Assembly: GCF_029457495.1 (NCBI RefSeq)
Contig: NZ_CP120361.1
Span: 2,868,001-2,932,000 of the forward strand
Length of the DNA stretch: 64,000 nt
Direction of reading: 5' to 3'
Origin: Chelativorans sp. AA-79
GTDB lineage: Bacteria; Pseudomonadota; Alphaproteobacteria; Rhizobiales; Rhizobiaceae
Shown: positions 8,706 through 17,194 of the stretch, piece after piece
Numbering within the stretch: position 1 is the stretch's first letter
Layout of the letters: each line of letters opens with the position of its first letter
Notes under the pieces: generated by a model
What the model was told of the DNA's origin: nothing
Databases searched by the model: none
Seen by the model: only the letters and a program-made list of their open reading frames with translations
Made by a program: the position numbers and the translations under genes

Positions 8706-9680
8706 CTACGCTTTCCGGCTGCGGGCGCGGACCTCTGCCAGCCCCACGGACATGTCCCCCGCCGCACGCACGAGGCCGGCTGCAAGTGCGGCCGCCATCC
8801 CGCCATCCGTCGCGCCGTCGAGATTGAGAAGGGGCCGCAGGCCGATCGCCGCTGCCGCTTCCCGATGAGCGTCCGAGACCGCCGAAGCTAGCAGGCAATG
8901 GTCCAGCGCCTCCTGGTTGAGCGCGTGAAGCGCGGCGCCCGCGGCCGTGGCAGCAAGCCCGTCGAGGATCACGGCCACCTTTTGCGTGCGCGCGGCGAGG
9001 ATGGCGCCTGCCAGCGCGGCGATCTCGCGGCCGGCAAGCCGCCGCATCGCTTCCAGCGGATCTCCCAGATGGCCGCGATGCAGTTCCATTGCCTGTTGGG
9101 TGATCGCGCGACTCCCCTGCCCCGCCTCGGCCCATTCGGCGCCAGTCTGATCGGACAAGGCGCTGATGAGCGCCATGGCCGAGAGGTCGCCGGCGCGGTC
9201 CACCGTGCCCAGACAGATCAGGTCGGCACCGGTCGCCACCGCTTCCATGCCGAAAGCCATGGTGGCGGCTGCCGCCCGCTCGTCGAGCGCGGGGCCCGTC
9301 GAGAAATCCTCCACCGGCATTTCGAGTGCGAGATCGAAGACGTTGAGTCCGAGATTGCTGCTCGCGCAGAGATGGCTGACGGGTGCGGCGCCTGCCGCGA
9401 TCGCCTCCACGTGCGCCTGCGCCTCACCCACCGGATCTGCAGTGCCAAGCCGGCGTGACACGGCATGCGAGGCGGCGAAGAGCGCGATCGTGGGCCTTGC
9501 CACGCGCGCCGGCGCATGCCCGGCGACGGCCGCCAGCCACTCGATGATCTCCGCCAGGCGTCCGAGCGATCCGCCCCCGGCGGGAAGGGCCTCGCGTGCG
9601 CGCGCAGCTGCCGCCTCGTCCAGCGCCGGAAGGCCGGCAATCAGGTTGCGGATATCGTCGAAAGGTAGGCCGCTCGTCAT
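8706..9680 (-). CDS. cobT: Nicotinate-nucleotide-dimethylbenzimidazole phosphoribosyltransferase CobT
   Basis: 324 residues. The start is MTSGLPFDDIRNLI; the open frame extends upstream but that part is not coding-like. Family features are LPAGGGSLGRLAEIIEW, PTIALFAASHAV and the long LVRAAGDMSVGLAEV tail. CobT makes alpha-ribazole 5'-phosphate for the lower ligand of vitamin B12. Its usual partner cobS is not beside it; a DUF1289 gene is divergent instead. No cobalamin riboswitch pattern was seen in the 121 bp upstream. Confidence 0.9.
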   Translation of the reverse strand: MTSGLPFDDIRNLIAGLPALDEAAAARAREALPAGGGSLGRLAEIIEWLAAVAGHAPARVARPTIALFAASHAVSRRLGTADPVGEAQAHVEAIAAGAAPVSHLCASSNLGLNVFDLALEMPVEDFSTGPALDERAAAATMAFGMEAVATGADLICLGTVDRAGDLSAMALISALSDQTGAEWAEAGQGSRAITQQAMELHRGHLGDPLEAMRRLAGREIAALAGAILAARTQKVAVILDGLAATAAGAALHALNQEALDHCLLASAVSDAHREAAAAIGLRPLLNLDGATDGGMAAALAAGLVRAAGDMSVGLAEVRARSRKA

Positions 9681-9801
9681 GTGATTGTCCCGATTGTCTC
9701 CTAGCGCGGGGCCGGGCATAACGGCTCGACATGCGCATGGCAATGGCGCGCCTTGCGTCCGCCCGTCGCGGCACCCATGTGCAGGCAAAGGACTTTTTCG
9801 C

Positions 9802-10035
9802 ATGACGGCAATCGAATCCCCCTGCATCCTGATCTGCTCGATCGACGAGAAATCGGGCTACTGTTTCGGTTGCGGCCGCACACGCGGAGAGATTGCCGCC
9901 TGGCTCACCATGACGCCGGCGGACCGCCGGATGGTGATGGAAACGCTGCCGGCGCGCCTGGCGACGGTGGAGCGCAGGCCGCGGCGGGAAACCCGGCGTG
10001 CGCGGCTCGCGCGCGAGCGGGCCGAAAGGGCTTAA
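9802..10035 (+). CDS. DUF1289 domain-containing small protein
   Basis: 77 residues with the DUF1289 cysteine pattern [23 protein letters not shown], then [14 protein letters not shown] and a very basic tail. The motif suggests a small metal-binding protein, with function unknown. The ATG at 9802 was chosen because the conserved domain begins at once after it. It lies 3 bp before the next gene. Confidence 0.85.
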   Translation: MTAIESPCILICSIDEKSGYCFGCGRTRGEIAAWLTMTPADRRMVMETLPARLATVERRPRRETRRARLARERAERA

Positions 10036-10038
10036 ATC

Positions 10039-10737
10039 ATGGGGCTCTTCTGGATCGCCATCGCGGTCATGGCGGCGGGTGTGGGACTTCTCGTCGCCAA
10101 CCATGACAGCGGCACCGTCTTTGGCATGGCGAATGATTCCTTCGCCTCCATGCTCTATCTCAGCCTCTGGGCGGCCGTGCTCATCGTCGGCCTTTTCGGC
10201 GCACGCACCCGTTTTCGCAACACCGCGCGCGACCTCGCCTACTGGCTCCTGATCCTTCTCGTCCTTATGACGGGCTATCAGTACCGCTACGAACTCCAGG
10301 ACGTGGCGAGCCGGCTCACCGCCGGCCTTATTCCGGGAAGCCCGATGAGCATCAGCGACTCGTCGCGGGCCGCCGTCATGATCGACAAGGCGGCCAACGG
10401 CCATTTCGAGGTGCGGATGCAGGCAAACGGCACGACGATCCGCGCCGTCGTGGATACCGGGGCAACGACGACCGCCCTGACGGCCCGGGATGCCGTCAGG
10501 GCGGGTATCGATACGGGCGCTCTCGTCTATGCAACGCCGGTCATGACGGCAAACGGCCGCGCGATGGCGGCGCGCGCCAGCCTCGATTCGCTGCGCATCG
10601 GCTCGATCGAGCGCGACGGCGTGCCGATCCTCGTGGCCGAGCCCGGCCAGCTCGACCAGAGCCTTCTCGGAATGCAGTTCCTGAGCGGCCTCTCGAGCTT
10701 CGAGATGCGAGGCGACCGGCTGATCCTGACGGATTAG
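10039..10737 (+). CDS. TIGR02281 family retropepsin-like aspartic protease
   Basis: 232 residues. Three hydrophobic segments span residues 1-85 (including SLWAAVLIVGLFGA and YWLLILLVLMTGY). A single-domain retropepsin follows, with the active-site triplet in AVVDTGATTTALT near residue 136 and the closing GMQFLSGL block. Enzymes of this type act as membrane-anchored homodimeric proteases in alphaproteobacteria; the substrate is unknown. It is cotranscribed with the DUF1289 gene. Confidence 0.85.
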   Translation: MGLFWIAIAVMAAGVGLLVANHDSGTVFGMANDSFASMLYLSLWAAVLIVGLFGARTRFRNTARDLAYWLLILLVLMTGYQYRYELQDVASRLTAGLIPGSPMSISDSSRAAVMIDKAANGHFEVRMQANGTTIRAVVDTGATTTALTARDAVRAGIDTGALVYATPVMTANGRAMAARASLDSLRIGSIERDGVPILVAEPGQLDQSLLGMQFLSGLSSFEMRGDRLILTD

Positions 10738-10748
10738 CCCAGGATGGG

Positions 10749-11756
10749 TCAGGCCGCTTCGTCCTGCGCGCCGGGGGCGACCTCCAGGAACGCCCGATGC
10801 AGGACCTCCGGTCCCGCGCCGGGCCGTGTCGCATCAGTGGATAGGATCTGCCGGAAGCGCCTTGCCCCTCCCCGGCCGTGGAAGAGGCCCGTCATGTGGC
10901 GTGTCACGTGGGAAAGCTTCCCGCCCTGCTCGATGTGTCGCGCGGCATAGGCGGCCATGGCGTCCACGACGTCGGGCAGCATCGGAGCCCGCTCCGCCTC
11001 GCCGTAGATGCGGGCATCGACGGCCGCGAGAATACCGGGCGTGTGATAAGCGGAACGCCCGAGCATCACGCCGTCCACGTGGGCAAGATGCGTGGCGGCT
11101 TCATCGATCGTCTGGACGCCGCCATTGATGCCGATGAACTTTTTGGAAAGGCGCTCCTTGAGCCGGTAGACGCGGCCGTAATCGAGCGGCGGAATGTCCC
11201 GGTTCTCGCGCGGGCTCAGCCCCTGCAGCCACGCCTTGCGCGCATGCACCCAAAGCGCGTCCGCACCGGCGGAAAACACCGCGTCGGCGAGGCGGTCCAG
11301 CGCCTCCTCGGGATTCTGATCGTCCACCCCTATACGGCATTTCACGGTGACCGGTATGGCCACGCTCTCCTTCATCGCCGCAACGCAGGCTCCGACAAGG
11401 TCAGGCACTTTCATGAGGCAGGCGCCGAAGGTGCCCGACTGCACCCGGTCCGAGGGACAGCCGACATTGAGATTGATCTCGTCATAGCCGAAGGCGGCTC
11501 CGATCCGAGCGGCCTCGGCAAGCTTTGCCGGCTCACTGCCGCCGAGCTGGAGTGCTACGGGATATTCGGCCTCGTCGAAGCCGAGCAAGCGCTCGCGGTT
11601 GCCATGGATCACGGCATCCGCCACCACCATCTCGGTGTAGAGCAGCGCGCGCCGCGTAAGCTGGCGATGGAAGAAGCGGCAATGCCGGTCCGTCCAATCC
11701 ATCATGGGCGCGACGGCGAATATTTTCTGTTGGTTTTTCAATGATTTATGATACAT
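10749..11756 (-). CDS. dusA: tRNA-dihydrouridine(20/20a) synthase DusA
   Basis: 335 residues. FMN-binding Dus family: FAVAPMMDWTDRHCRFF at the N-terminus, LNVGCPSDRVQSGTFGACLM with the catalytic cysteine, GINGGVQT, and GVMLGRSAYHTPG. It reduces uridines in the tRNA D-loop. The N-terminus MYHKSLKNQQKI is longer and more AT-rich than usual. The 5' end of dusA is a known integration site for tyrosine integrases, and an integrase remnant starts 117 bp away, so these first codons may be supplied by an integrated element. Confidence 0.95.
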   Translation of the reverse strand: MYHKSLKNQQKIFAVAPMMDWTDRHCRFFHRQLTRRALLYTEMVVADAVIHGNRERLLGFDEAEYPVALQLGGSEPAKLAEAARIGAAFGYDEINLNVGCPSDRVQSGTFGACLMKVPDLVGACVAAMKESVAIPVTVKCRIGVDDQNPEEALDRLADAVFSAGADALWVHARKAWLQGLSPRENRDIPPLDYGRVYRLKERLSKKFIGINGGVQTIDEAATHLAHVDGVMLGRSAYHTPGILAAVDARIYGEAERAPMLPDVVDAMAAYAARHIEQGGKLSHVTRHMTGLFHGRGGARRFRQILSTDATRPGAGPEVLHRAFLEVAPGAQDEAA

Positions 11757-11803
11757 TTCAACCAGATCAGATCATGAACACCGTGCACCAATTTGACCAA
11801 ATT

Positions 11804-11870
11804 GCACGGGTTTGTACCTCGTTTGATCTCTCTGTGCACGGAAATCGCACGGATTGAAAGGACTGCACGG
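11804..11870. repeat. Four GCACGG repeats between dusA and the integrase
   Basis: GCACGG occurs at 11804, 11836, 11847 and 11865, all in the same orientation, within 67 bp. A related GTGCA/TGCAC inverted pair brackets AATTT/AAATT at about 11783-11807. The cluster lies exactly where attachment and integrase or excisionase sites of a dusA-integrated element would be. Function is inferred from position. Confidence 0.5.
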
Positions 11871-11872
11871 CC

Positions 11873-12682
11873 ATGGCAACAATAATTCGCACCAAGGAGG
11901 GAAGCTGGCGTGTTCAGGTCCGTCGGAAGGGCAAGTACGCATCACAAACCTTTAGGCTCAAATCGCTCGCCGACGAATGGGCTGTCGAAACTGAACGTCT
12001 AATCGATCTAGGCGGCGACCCGACCTATCAGCGTATACGCGATCCGAAGACGGTCGGCGACCTCATCGATCTTCATGTTTCTGACTTGCACGAAGTTGGG
12101 CGGCCCCTTCGCCGATCCAAGCAGGCGGTAATGGATGCCCTCAAGCGTGATCTGGGTGCGACCCGGATCAAGCGTCTCGATCGCGCAGCAGTCATCAAAT
12201 ATGGGCAACAACGCGCCAAACAAGGGGCCGGACCCGTAACGCTCGCCGTGGACCTTTCATACCTCCGAACGGTGCTCACGCACGCGGCGGCAATTCACGG
12301 CATTTCGGTCGACACCGAAAGCGTCCGCCTTGCTGCCCGCACCGCCCTCACCCGGCTTGGCCTCGTCGGCCGGTCATTCGAGCGAGATCGGCGCCCTACC
12401 GAAGACGAGATCGATGCGCTGCTCGATTACTTCGACAATAAGACCAACGCGATCATTCCGATGGGTCGGATCGTCCGCTTTGCGATCGCCACGGCCATGT
12501 GTCAGGAAGAGATCTGCAAGATCGAGTGGGAAGACGTCGATCTGAAGAAGCGGATTGTCGTCGTCCGTGACAGGAAAGATCCGCGCCGCAAGGATGGCAA
12601 CCATCAAAAGGTACCCCTCCTCAACCTTGCAGGTTTTGATGCATGGCATCTGACCTGCTCCCCTGAATGTACCCATTCATAG
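11873..12682 (+). pseudogene. Tyrosine recombinase/integrase, truncated by an IS insertion (dusA-associated)
   Basis: The frame encodes 269 residues, but only the part up to about 12650 is integrase; the last codons come from the IS end. The N-terminal arm domain (ATIIRTKEGSWRVQVRRKGKYASQTF) and core-binding domain are intact. Box I reads ATAMCQEEICKIEWEDVD, so the position normally held by the first catalytic Arg is Cys. Box II (HxLR...H) and the catalytic Tyr are missing. It is divergent from dusA, as expected of dusA-site integrases. It is inactive as it stands. Confidence 0.85.
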
Positions 12683-13526
12683 GCTAGCCCTGTTCACGTT
12701 GTGGTCCATTGCGGACCGGGTTGCAAATTCGTTCGGGGTGAGCCCCTCGAGGCTCGTGTGCGGTCGGTGCAGATTGTAGTCGATGCGCCAGGCCTCGATG
12801 ATCTCGCGGGCATGATGGTAGCTGCGGAATAAATGCTCATTGAGACACTCATCCCTTAGCCGGCCATTGAAGCTTTCCACGAAGCCGTTCTGCATTGGTT
12901 TTCCCGGCGCGATGTAGTGCCATTCGACGCCGCGATCCTGCTGCCAGGCGAGCATGGCGTTTGACGTCAGCTCCGTGCCGTTGTCGCGGACAACCATGCA
13001 GGGGTAGCCACGCCGTTCGGCGATCGCATCCAGTTCGCGTGCGACACGTTCGCCCGAGATCGAGTTATCGACCACCGTCGCCAGGCATTCCCGGCTGAAG
13101 TCGTCGATCACGCACAGGATGCGGAAGCGGCGTCCGTCAACCAACGTGTCCGACACGAAGTCGAGGCTCCATCTCTGGTTTGGATCCTGCGGGATGGCCA
13201 TCGGTGCTCTTGTGCCCAGAGCCCGTTTGCGGCCGCCGCGTTTTCGGACCGTCAGCCGCTCTTCCTTGTAAATCCGGTAGAGCTTCTTCCAGTTCACCGC
13301 GACGCCCTCCCGCTTCAAAGCAGGTGCAGGCGGCGGTAGCCGAACCGCCGTCGCTCCGATGACAGCTCCCGCAAACGTTCTCGCAGAGCAGCATCGTCCG
13401 GCCGGCTGGATATGTATCGGTAGACGCGCGGCGCAATGCCAACCAGGTCGCACGCCCGCCGCTGCGAGTAGCTCGTCTTCTCGACTGCCCAACTCACGGC
13501 ATTCCTCCTCGAGCCGGGCGTCAGAA
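12677..13526 (-). pseudogene. IS3-family transposase OrfB, frameshifted
   Basis: The DDE transposase core is readable: [39 protein letters not shown] and [20 protein letters not shown]. The first part ([15 protein letters not shown]...[10 protein letters not shown]) ends in a stop at 13315, while the rest ([22 protein letters not shown]) continues in another frame. One base is missing where an LLLKRE junction is expected. It probably cannot make full transposase unless this is a sequencing error. Confidence 0.8.
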
Positions 13527-13787
13527 GTTTTTTGTCAGCATCTCGCGGAGCGTCGACACATCCATCATTGACTCCGCCAGAAGCTTCTTCAGGCGTGCAT
13601 TCTCCTCCTCCAGCGCCTTCAGCCGTTTGGCCTCCGACACCTCCATGCCGCCATACTTCTTGCGCCAGGTGTAGAAGGTCGCATCCGAGATGCCATGCTT
13701 GCGGCACAACTCGCTGGCCGTCATGCCCGCCTGATGCTCCTTCAGAATGCCGATGATCTGTTCCTCCGAGAACCGTGATCGTTTCAT
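13521..13787 (-). CDS. IS3-family transposase OrfA
   Basis: 88 residues. The helix-turn-helix part is [20 protein letters not shown] with [22 protein letters not shown], followed by a leucine-zipper-like [20 protein letters not shown]. This is the standard OrfA of the IS407 subgroup. It ends inside the frameshift signal that leads to OrfB. Confidence 0.93.
   Translation of the reverse strand: MKRSRFSEEQIIGILKEHQAGMTASELCRKHGISDATFYTWRKKYGGMEVSEAKRLKALEEENARLKKLLAESMMDVSTLREMLTKNF
13527..13533 (-). other. Programmed -1 frameshift heptamer A-AAA-AAC at the orfA/orfB junction
   Basis: Read on the minus strand, ACA AAA AAC TTC TGA ends OrfA. A -1 slip on AAAAAAC puts ribosomes into CTT CTG ACG CCC GGC, the OrfB frame. 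This is the classical IS3-family slippery site for making the OrfAB fusion. Confidence 0.7.
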
Positions 13788-13853
13788 TGCCTGTCTCCTT
13801 TTGTTGAGGAACAGGCTAACCCAAAATCGGGAACATCTCAGGGGAGCAGGTCA

Positions 13854-14510
13854 AGGTCGTGCTGGGGCCGGACTCCATACCATCGGCAACGCCGGTTTGC
13901 AGCGATGTGTAGGCCTCGGTGAAGGCCGTGGGTGTGGGTATCGCGCCCAAGGCCTTTGCCATGCCCACATAAAGCGGCGCCTCCGGAACGCGCAGCTTGT
14001 AGTTCTGCAGCTCCGCGAGCGTATTGAAAGATTTGACGGAGTTGATGCTGTGCGGGCCCTCATAGCCAAAGCCGAGGATCTCGTAACCTCGCATGTTGGC
14101 AAGGGCGTTGATGTCACGGGTTTCCGGATAAGGAATGGCAGCTCGAGCGTGTAGAACTCGGGCACGAAGCGGCCGAGGCCGCCGCCTCCGCTCATGACCA
14201 TCTCAATCGAACCGCGACGGACCCCTTCGGACGCTTTCCGTTCGTTGCCGAGTTGGTTGTTGCAAAAAACCTCCACGCGGACATCGCCATTGGTGCCTTC
14301 ATCGACGAATTTTGCAAAATTGTGCGCCTGGACGCACATGGGGTGGTTTTCCGGATAGAGGTTCGAGAGCCGGATATTGTAGGTCTGAGCGACGGCCGGG
14401 CCTGCCATGCTTCCCATTACAAAGATGGCGAGCCCGGTGCCTGCCCGGCGAATGCCACCGGAATGTCTGGTGGTGACTATGGCGTTCGCGGCCGCTGGCA
14501 ATGCGCCCAA
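13854..14510 (-). pseudogene. TRAP transporter solute-binding protein (DctP family), truncated and frameshifted
   Basis: A signal-peptide-like start (GSMAGPAVAQ) leads to NIRLSNLYPENHPMCVQAHNFAKFVDEGTNGDVRVEVF, CNNQLGNERKASEGVRRGSIEMVM and FYTLELPFLIR, typical of DctP. The frame then breaks at about 14095-14120 and continues in another frame as MRGYEILGFGYEGPHSI. About 15-20 residues between the parts seem lost. The IS cuts off the C-terminus at 13853. It is 30 bp after the hot-dog gene, so it was probably once the last gene of that operon. Confidence 0.85.
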
Positions 14511-14540
14511 ACGATCGCCGCGCTATGCGGCGACGTGCCG

Positions 14541-15584
14541 TCAGTTCGGCACCTCACAGCTTGCCCAACCAACGGTGGTGAGCTTGCCGTCGGACCGGCG
14601 CCGGATCCAAACCTCGGCGTCGATACGCTTGCCTTCCTCGACGCTCTCTACGCCGGTGACGAAAGCCGTCGCTGTGATTGGATCAAACACCTCGAGCGTG
14701 TTTACGAACTTCACCCGCAGCCAACCTTTGGTGAACCAGTGCTGTCCGAAGGCGCGCGTCAGGCATTCACCGAGGACGCCCACCTGCTGCTGGCCCTGCA
14801 CGATCGGCACCCGAAGCTTGCCCTCGCGTGCGATCAGGAAATCGCTGTGTATGTTGCGGACATATTCGCCGATCCGGGAGAAGACGGCCGCCTGCTCCGC
14901 CGTAATGACCTTGTGGAGCGCGGCGAGGACGTCGCCGGGACGGCTGTCGCTGCCGAAGCTCTGCACAACACGTGCGTCGGGCGGTACTTCGCCGCTCACC
15001 TTGCGTTCGGGCGTGCTGCTGCCGCGTCCGGCGAGGGTGCCGGGAACGGTGCGCAGGATCTCCACGCCACGGTGGCGGACGATCGAACGCCCATCCTCAC
15101 CCACCGCCCGGGCTTCCATGACCACATAGCCCTGCCCTCGCCGCTCACAAGCCTCGACATACGAGCCCGAGAGGGTCACCCGTTCGCCCAGATAGACCGG
15201 GCTGTCGAACCACATCTGCTCCTCGGTGTGGAAGCCCACGGTCTTGGAACCGGCATATTTCAGTGTGAAGAGCTGCACCAGATCATTGCCCAGGAGGCAT
15301 GCGTGGCCGATGCGTCGGCGGTCGAACGGGCTCGCAGCGAGCGTCCAGGGGTTGTAGTCGTCCTGGGTGAAGGCGAAGCGCTTGATCTTGTGGTCGTCGA
15401 TGGTGACCGTCACCGGTCCGAATTCCTCCGGGATCTCGAGGTTCTCAAAGATCGGTTCCTTGAGGCCGGCCTCGAGATCGTCCACATGGGCCGCGCGACG
15501 CGGATCGGTGAGATCACGCCAAGGCTGCGGTTGCGGGATGCTGTCACACGCATCGCGCGGAGGCATCATGTGCTTAACCGTCAT
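14541..15584 (-). CDS. Double hot-dog, MaoC-like acyl dehydratase/thioesterase-fold protein
   Basis: 347 residues. The N-terminal region has VTVTIDDHKIKRFAFTQDDYNPW, the hydratase-2 type D/H motif region, then RRRIGHACLLGNDLVQLF. A second hot-dog-like half contains RVKFVNTLEVFDPITATAFVTGVE. The start ATG (MTVKHMMPPRD) overlaps the end of dhaL by 11 bp. The family acts on CoA or ACP thioesters; a dehydratase or hydratase step on a CoA intermediate would fit its CoA-transferase neighbours. Substrate unknown. Confidence 0.7.
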   Translation of the reverse strand: MTVKHMMPPRDACDSIPQPQPWRDLTDPRRAAHVDDLEAGLKEPIFENLEIPEEFGPVTVTIDDHKIKRFAFTQDDYNPWTLAASPFDRRRIGHACLLGNDLVQLFTLKYAGSKTVGFHTEEQMWFDSPVYLGERVTLSGSYVEACERRGQGYVVMEARAVGEDGRSIVRHRGVEILRTVPGTLAGRGSSTPERKVSGEVPPDARVVQSFGSDSRPGDVLAALHKVITAEQAAVFSRIGEYVRNIHSDFLIAREGKLRVPIVQGQQQVGVLGECLTRAFGQHWFTKGWLRVKFVNTLEVFDPITATAFVTGVESVEEGKRIDAEVWIRRRSDGKLTTVGWASCEVPN

Positions 15585-16185
15585 TTTCCATCTCCTTATC
15601 GTCCAGCAGCAAGGCCACTGCGAGCATTCCTGGATCGTCCTCTCCCTTGCTGCGTTCGGAAAACCTCCTGGCGCGCCCGATCCGGCACGGTCTGTCGCGG
15701 AACTCATCGAGCACAGCTCTCGCGGCAGCGGCCGCCGTGGCGCGCGTGGCGGGTCCTTCCTCGAGCGCCCGGGCGATGGCCGCAACGCTGTCGACGACCG
15801 TCTTGTCGCCGGGCGCGGCTTTGCCGCGGGCCGCCACCGCATCGCGTATGGCCGCGACAACGCGGCCCAAGTCGGCGGTGTCGAGCTTGTCCTCGGCCGC
15901 CTTGGCCTCCTTGGCCAGGGTCGTGGCGGCAGTCGCCACGAGCGTTCCGAGGCTCGATCCGGTCTCCTTCATGGCCGCCTGCGCGAGGCGCATGGCCGCT
16001 TCCGACAGCCCGGACGCCGCTTCCACATTTGCAGCCGCCATTGCCTGGATCACCCGGCGCAGCATCGATCCGGTGTCGCCGTCGCCCAGCTTGCCATCGG
16101 CCGCGTTGAGCCTTTGCTCCTCGCGTGCAATGGCCACATCGAGGCTTGCGATGAACCCTGCGAGACCGGCGGCAGATATGCTCAC
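15574..16185 (-). CDS. DhaL-type kinase subunit (dihydroxyacetone kinase family)
   Basis: 203 residues starting at a GTG in a GTGA overlap with dhaK. The metal-ADP binding acidic motif is ADGKLGDGDTGSML near residue 30. KETGSSLGTL and AAPGDKTVVDSV are also typical of DhaL. The C-terminal GRARRFSERSKGEDDPG matches the usual conserved end (GRASYLGERS...DPG). It supplies the nucleotide site for the DhaK partner. No PTS DhaM gene is nearby, so ATP is the likely donor. The long open frame that seems to fuse it to DhaK is an artefact of the other frame. Confidence 0.85.
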   Translation of the reverse strand: MSISAAGLAGFIASLDVAIAREEQRLNAADGKLGDGDTGSMLRRVIQAMAAANVEAASGLSEAAMRLAQAAMKETGSSLGTLVATAATTLAKEAKAAEDKLDTADLGRVVAAIRDAVAARGKAAPGDKTVVDSVAAIARALEEGPATRATAAAAARAVLDEFRDRPCRIGRARRFSERSKGEDDPGMLAVALLLDDKEMENDG

Positions 16186-17183
16186 GCGGCGACCCTCCAG
16201 AACGGACAAGCGGCCGGCGCGCGGATCAGAGCCTCGAGCTCGCTGTCGAGCGTCATGATCGATAGGGAAGCGCCCGCCATCTCCATGGATGTGACGTAAT
16301 TGCCGACCATGGGACTGACCGCCTGCAGCCCGGCATCCTTCAGCCGCATCGAGATCCGCCGCCACAGGATATAGAGCTCCTCCAGCGGGGTTGCGCCGAG
16401 CCCGTTGAGCAGCGGCACCACGCGGCCGCCTCGGCCCGGTGCGAGTTCCGCCATGATGCGGTCGAAGAGCTCGTCGGCAACCGCATCCGCCCTGGCGACG
16501 GGCGCGCGCCAGATACCGGGTTCGCCGTGGATGCCCATTCCCATTTCCATCTGATCTTCCGGGATCTCGAAATTCGGGGCTTCGGCTGTGGGCACCCTGC
16601 ACGGCGACAGGGCGACGCCCATCGACCGCGTGGCCGCGCCGGCCTTGCGCGCCACCGCCGCGACCTCGGCCAAGCTGCGATCCTCGGCTGCGGCCGCGCC
16701 CGCCGCCTTGTAGAGCAGGACGATGCCGGCGACGCCGCGCCGCTTGTCGGCTTCTTCCTGCCCCGCGCTTGCCACGTCGTCCGCCCCCAGCACGGTCTCG
16801 CAGTCGATGCCTTCCAGTCCGGTCATCTCGGTAGCCATGTCGAAGTTCATCCGGTCGCCGCCGTAATTGCCGTAGAGGCACAGCACGCCGGCGCCGCGAT
16901 TTGCCGCGCGTATGGCGTCGATACAGCTCTGGACGTTCGGTCCCTCGAAAACGTTTCCGACCGCGCAGGCATCGAGCAGACCGTCCCCCACATAGCCCGT
17001 GAAGAGCGGCAGATGGCCGGAACCCCCGCCGGTGGCAATGCCGACCTTGCCCTCCGCCGCAGGGTGCGCGCGCGAAACGCATCGGCCGCTTTCACCACCC
17101 AGCGTCAGCTCGGGGTGAGCCGCCACTAGGCCGGCGAGCATCTCCTCGACGTAGTGGGATGGATCGTTGATCAGCTTTTTCAT
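16182..17183 (-). CDS. DhaK-type substrate-binding kinase subunit
   Basis: 333 residues. The nucleotide/substrate glycine motif TGGGSGHLPLFTGYVG is near residue 52. YGNYGGDRMNFDMA follows, and GMGIHGEPG near residue 217 carries the histidine that covalently binds the carbonyl substrate. DhaK enzymes phosphorylate dihydroxyacetone or related ketoses such as erythrulose. Its location in a sugar-importer operon with DhaL suggests that the imported compound, or a cleavage product, is a short ketose. Confidence 0.88.
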   Translation of the reverse strand: MKKLINDPSHYVEEMLAGLVAAHPELTLGGESGRCVSRAHPAAEGKVGIATGGGSGHLPLFTGYVGDGLLDACAVGNVFEGPNVQSCIDAIRAANRGAGVLCLYGNYGGDRMNFDMATEMTGLEGIDCETVLGADDVASAGQEEADKRRGVAGIVLLYKAAGAAAAEDRSLAEVAAVARKAGAATRSMGVALSPCRVPTAEAPNFEIPEDQMEMGMGIHGEPGIWRAPVARADAVADELFDRIMAELAPGRGGRVVPLLNGLGATPLEELYILWRRISMRLKDAGLQAVSPMVGNYVTSMEMAGASLSIMTLDSELEALIRAPAACPFWRVAA

Positions 17184-17194
17184 TTGATCCTCGC

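Larger units (their letters stand above)
12651..13853 (-). mobile_element. IS3-family insertion sequence (IS407-like), 1203 bp
   Basis: The ends are inverted: TGACCTGCTCCCCTGA at 12651-12666 and its complement at 13838-13853. With one gap the similarity continues for about 45 bp (both reach TAGCC...TGTTC). It contains orfA and a frameshifted orfB. The flanks differ (GGCATC on the left, AGGTCG on the right), so no target-site duplication remains. The left flank is an integrase and the right flank a TRAP receptor gene, which suggests that a deletion or recombination through the IS joined them. Confidence 0.9.

Noticed and set aside
9681..9801. A cobalamin riboswitch upstream of cobT.
   Set aside because: The region is only 121 bp, and I saw no B12-box-like sequence or the expected multi-stem layout.
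8706..9827. A CobT with a 49-residue N-terminal extension.
   Set aside because: The extension overlaps the divergent promoter region and DUF1289 start, and has no resemblance to CobT; the ATG at 9680 fits the family.
15574..17082. A 502-codon minus-strand open frame suggesting a DhaK-DhaL fusion.
   Set aside because: Its first 300 codons are the wrong frame of dhaK (low-complexity Arg/Gly/Ala). The DhaL domain starts at the GTG of 16185 in a GTGA overlap with dhaK.
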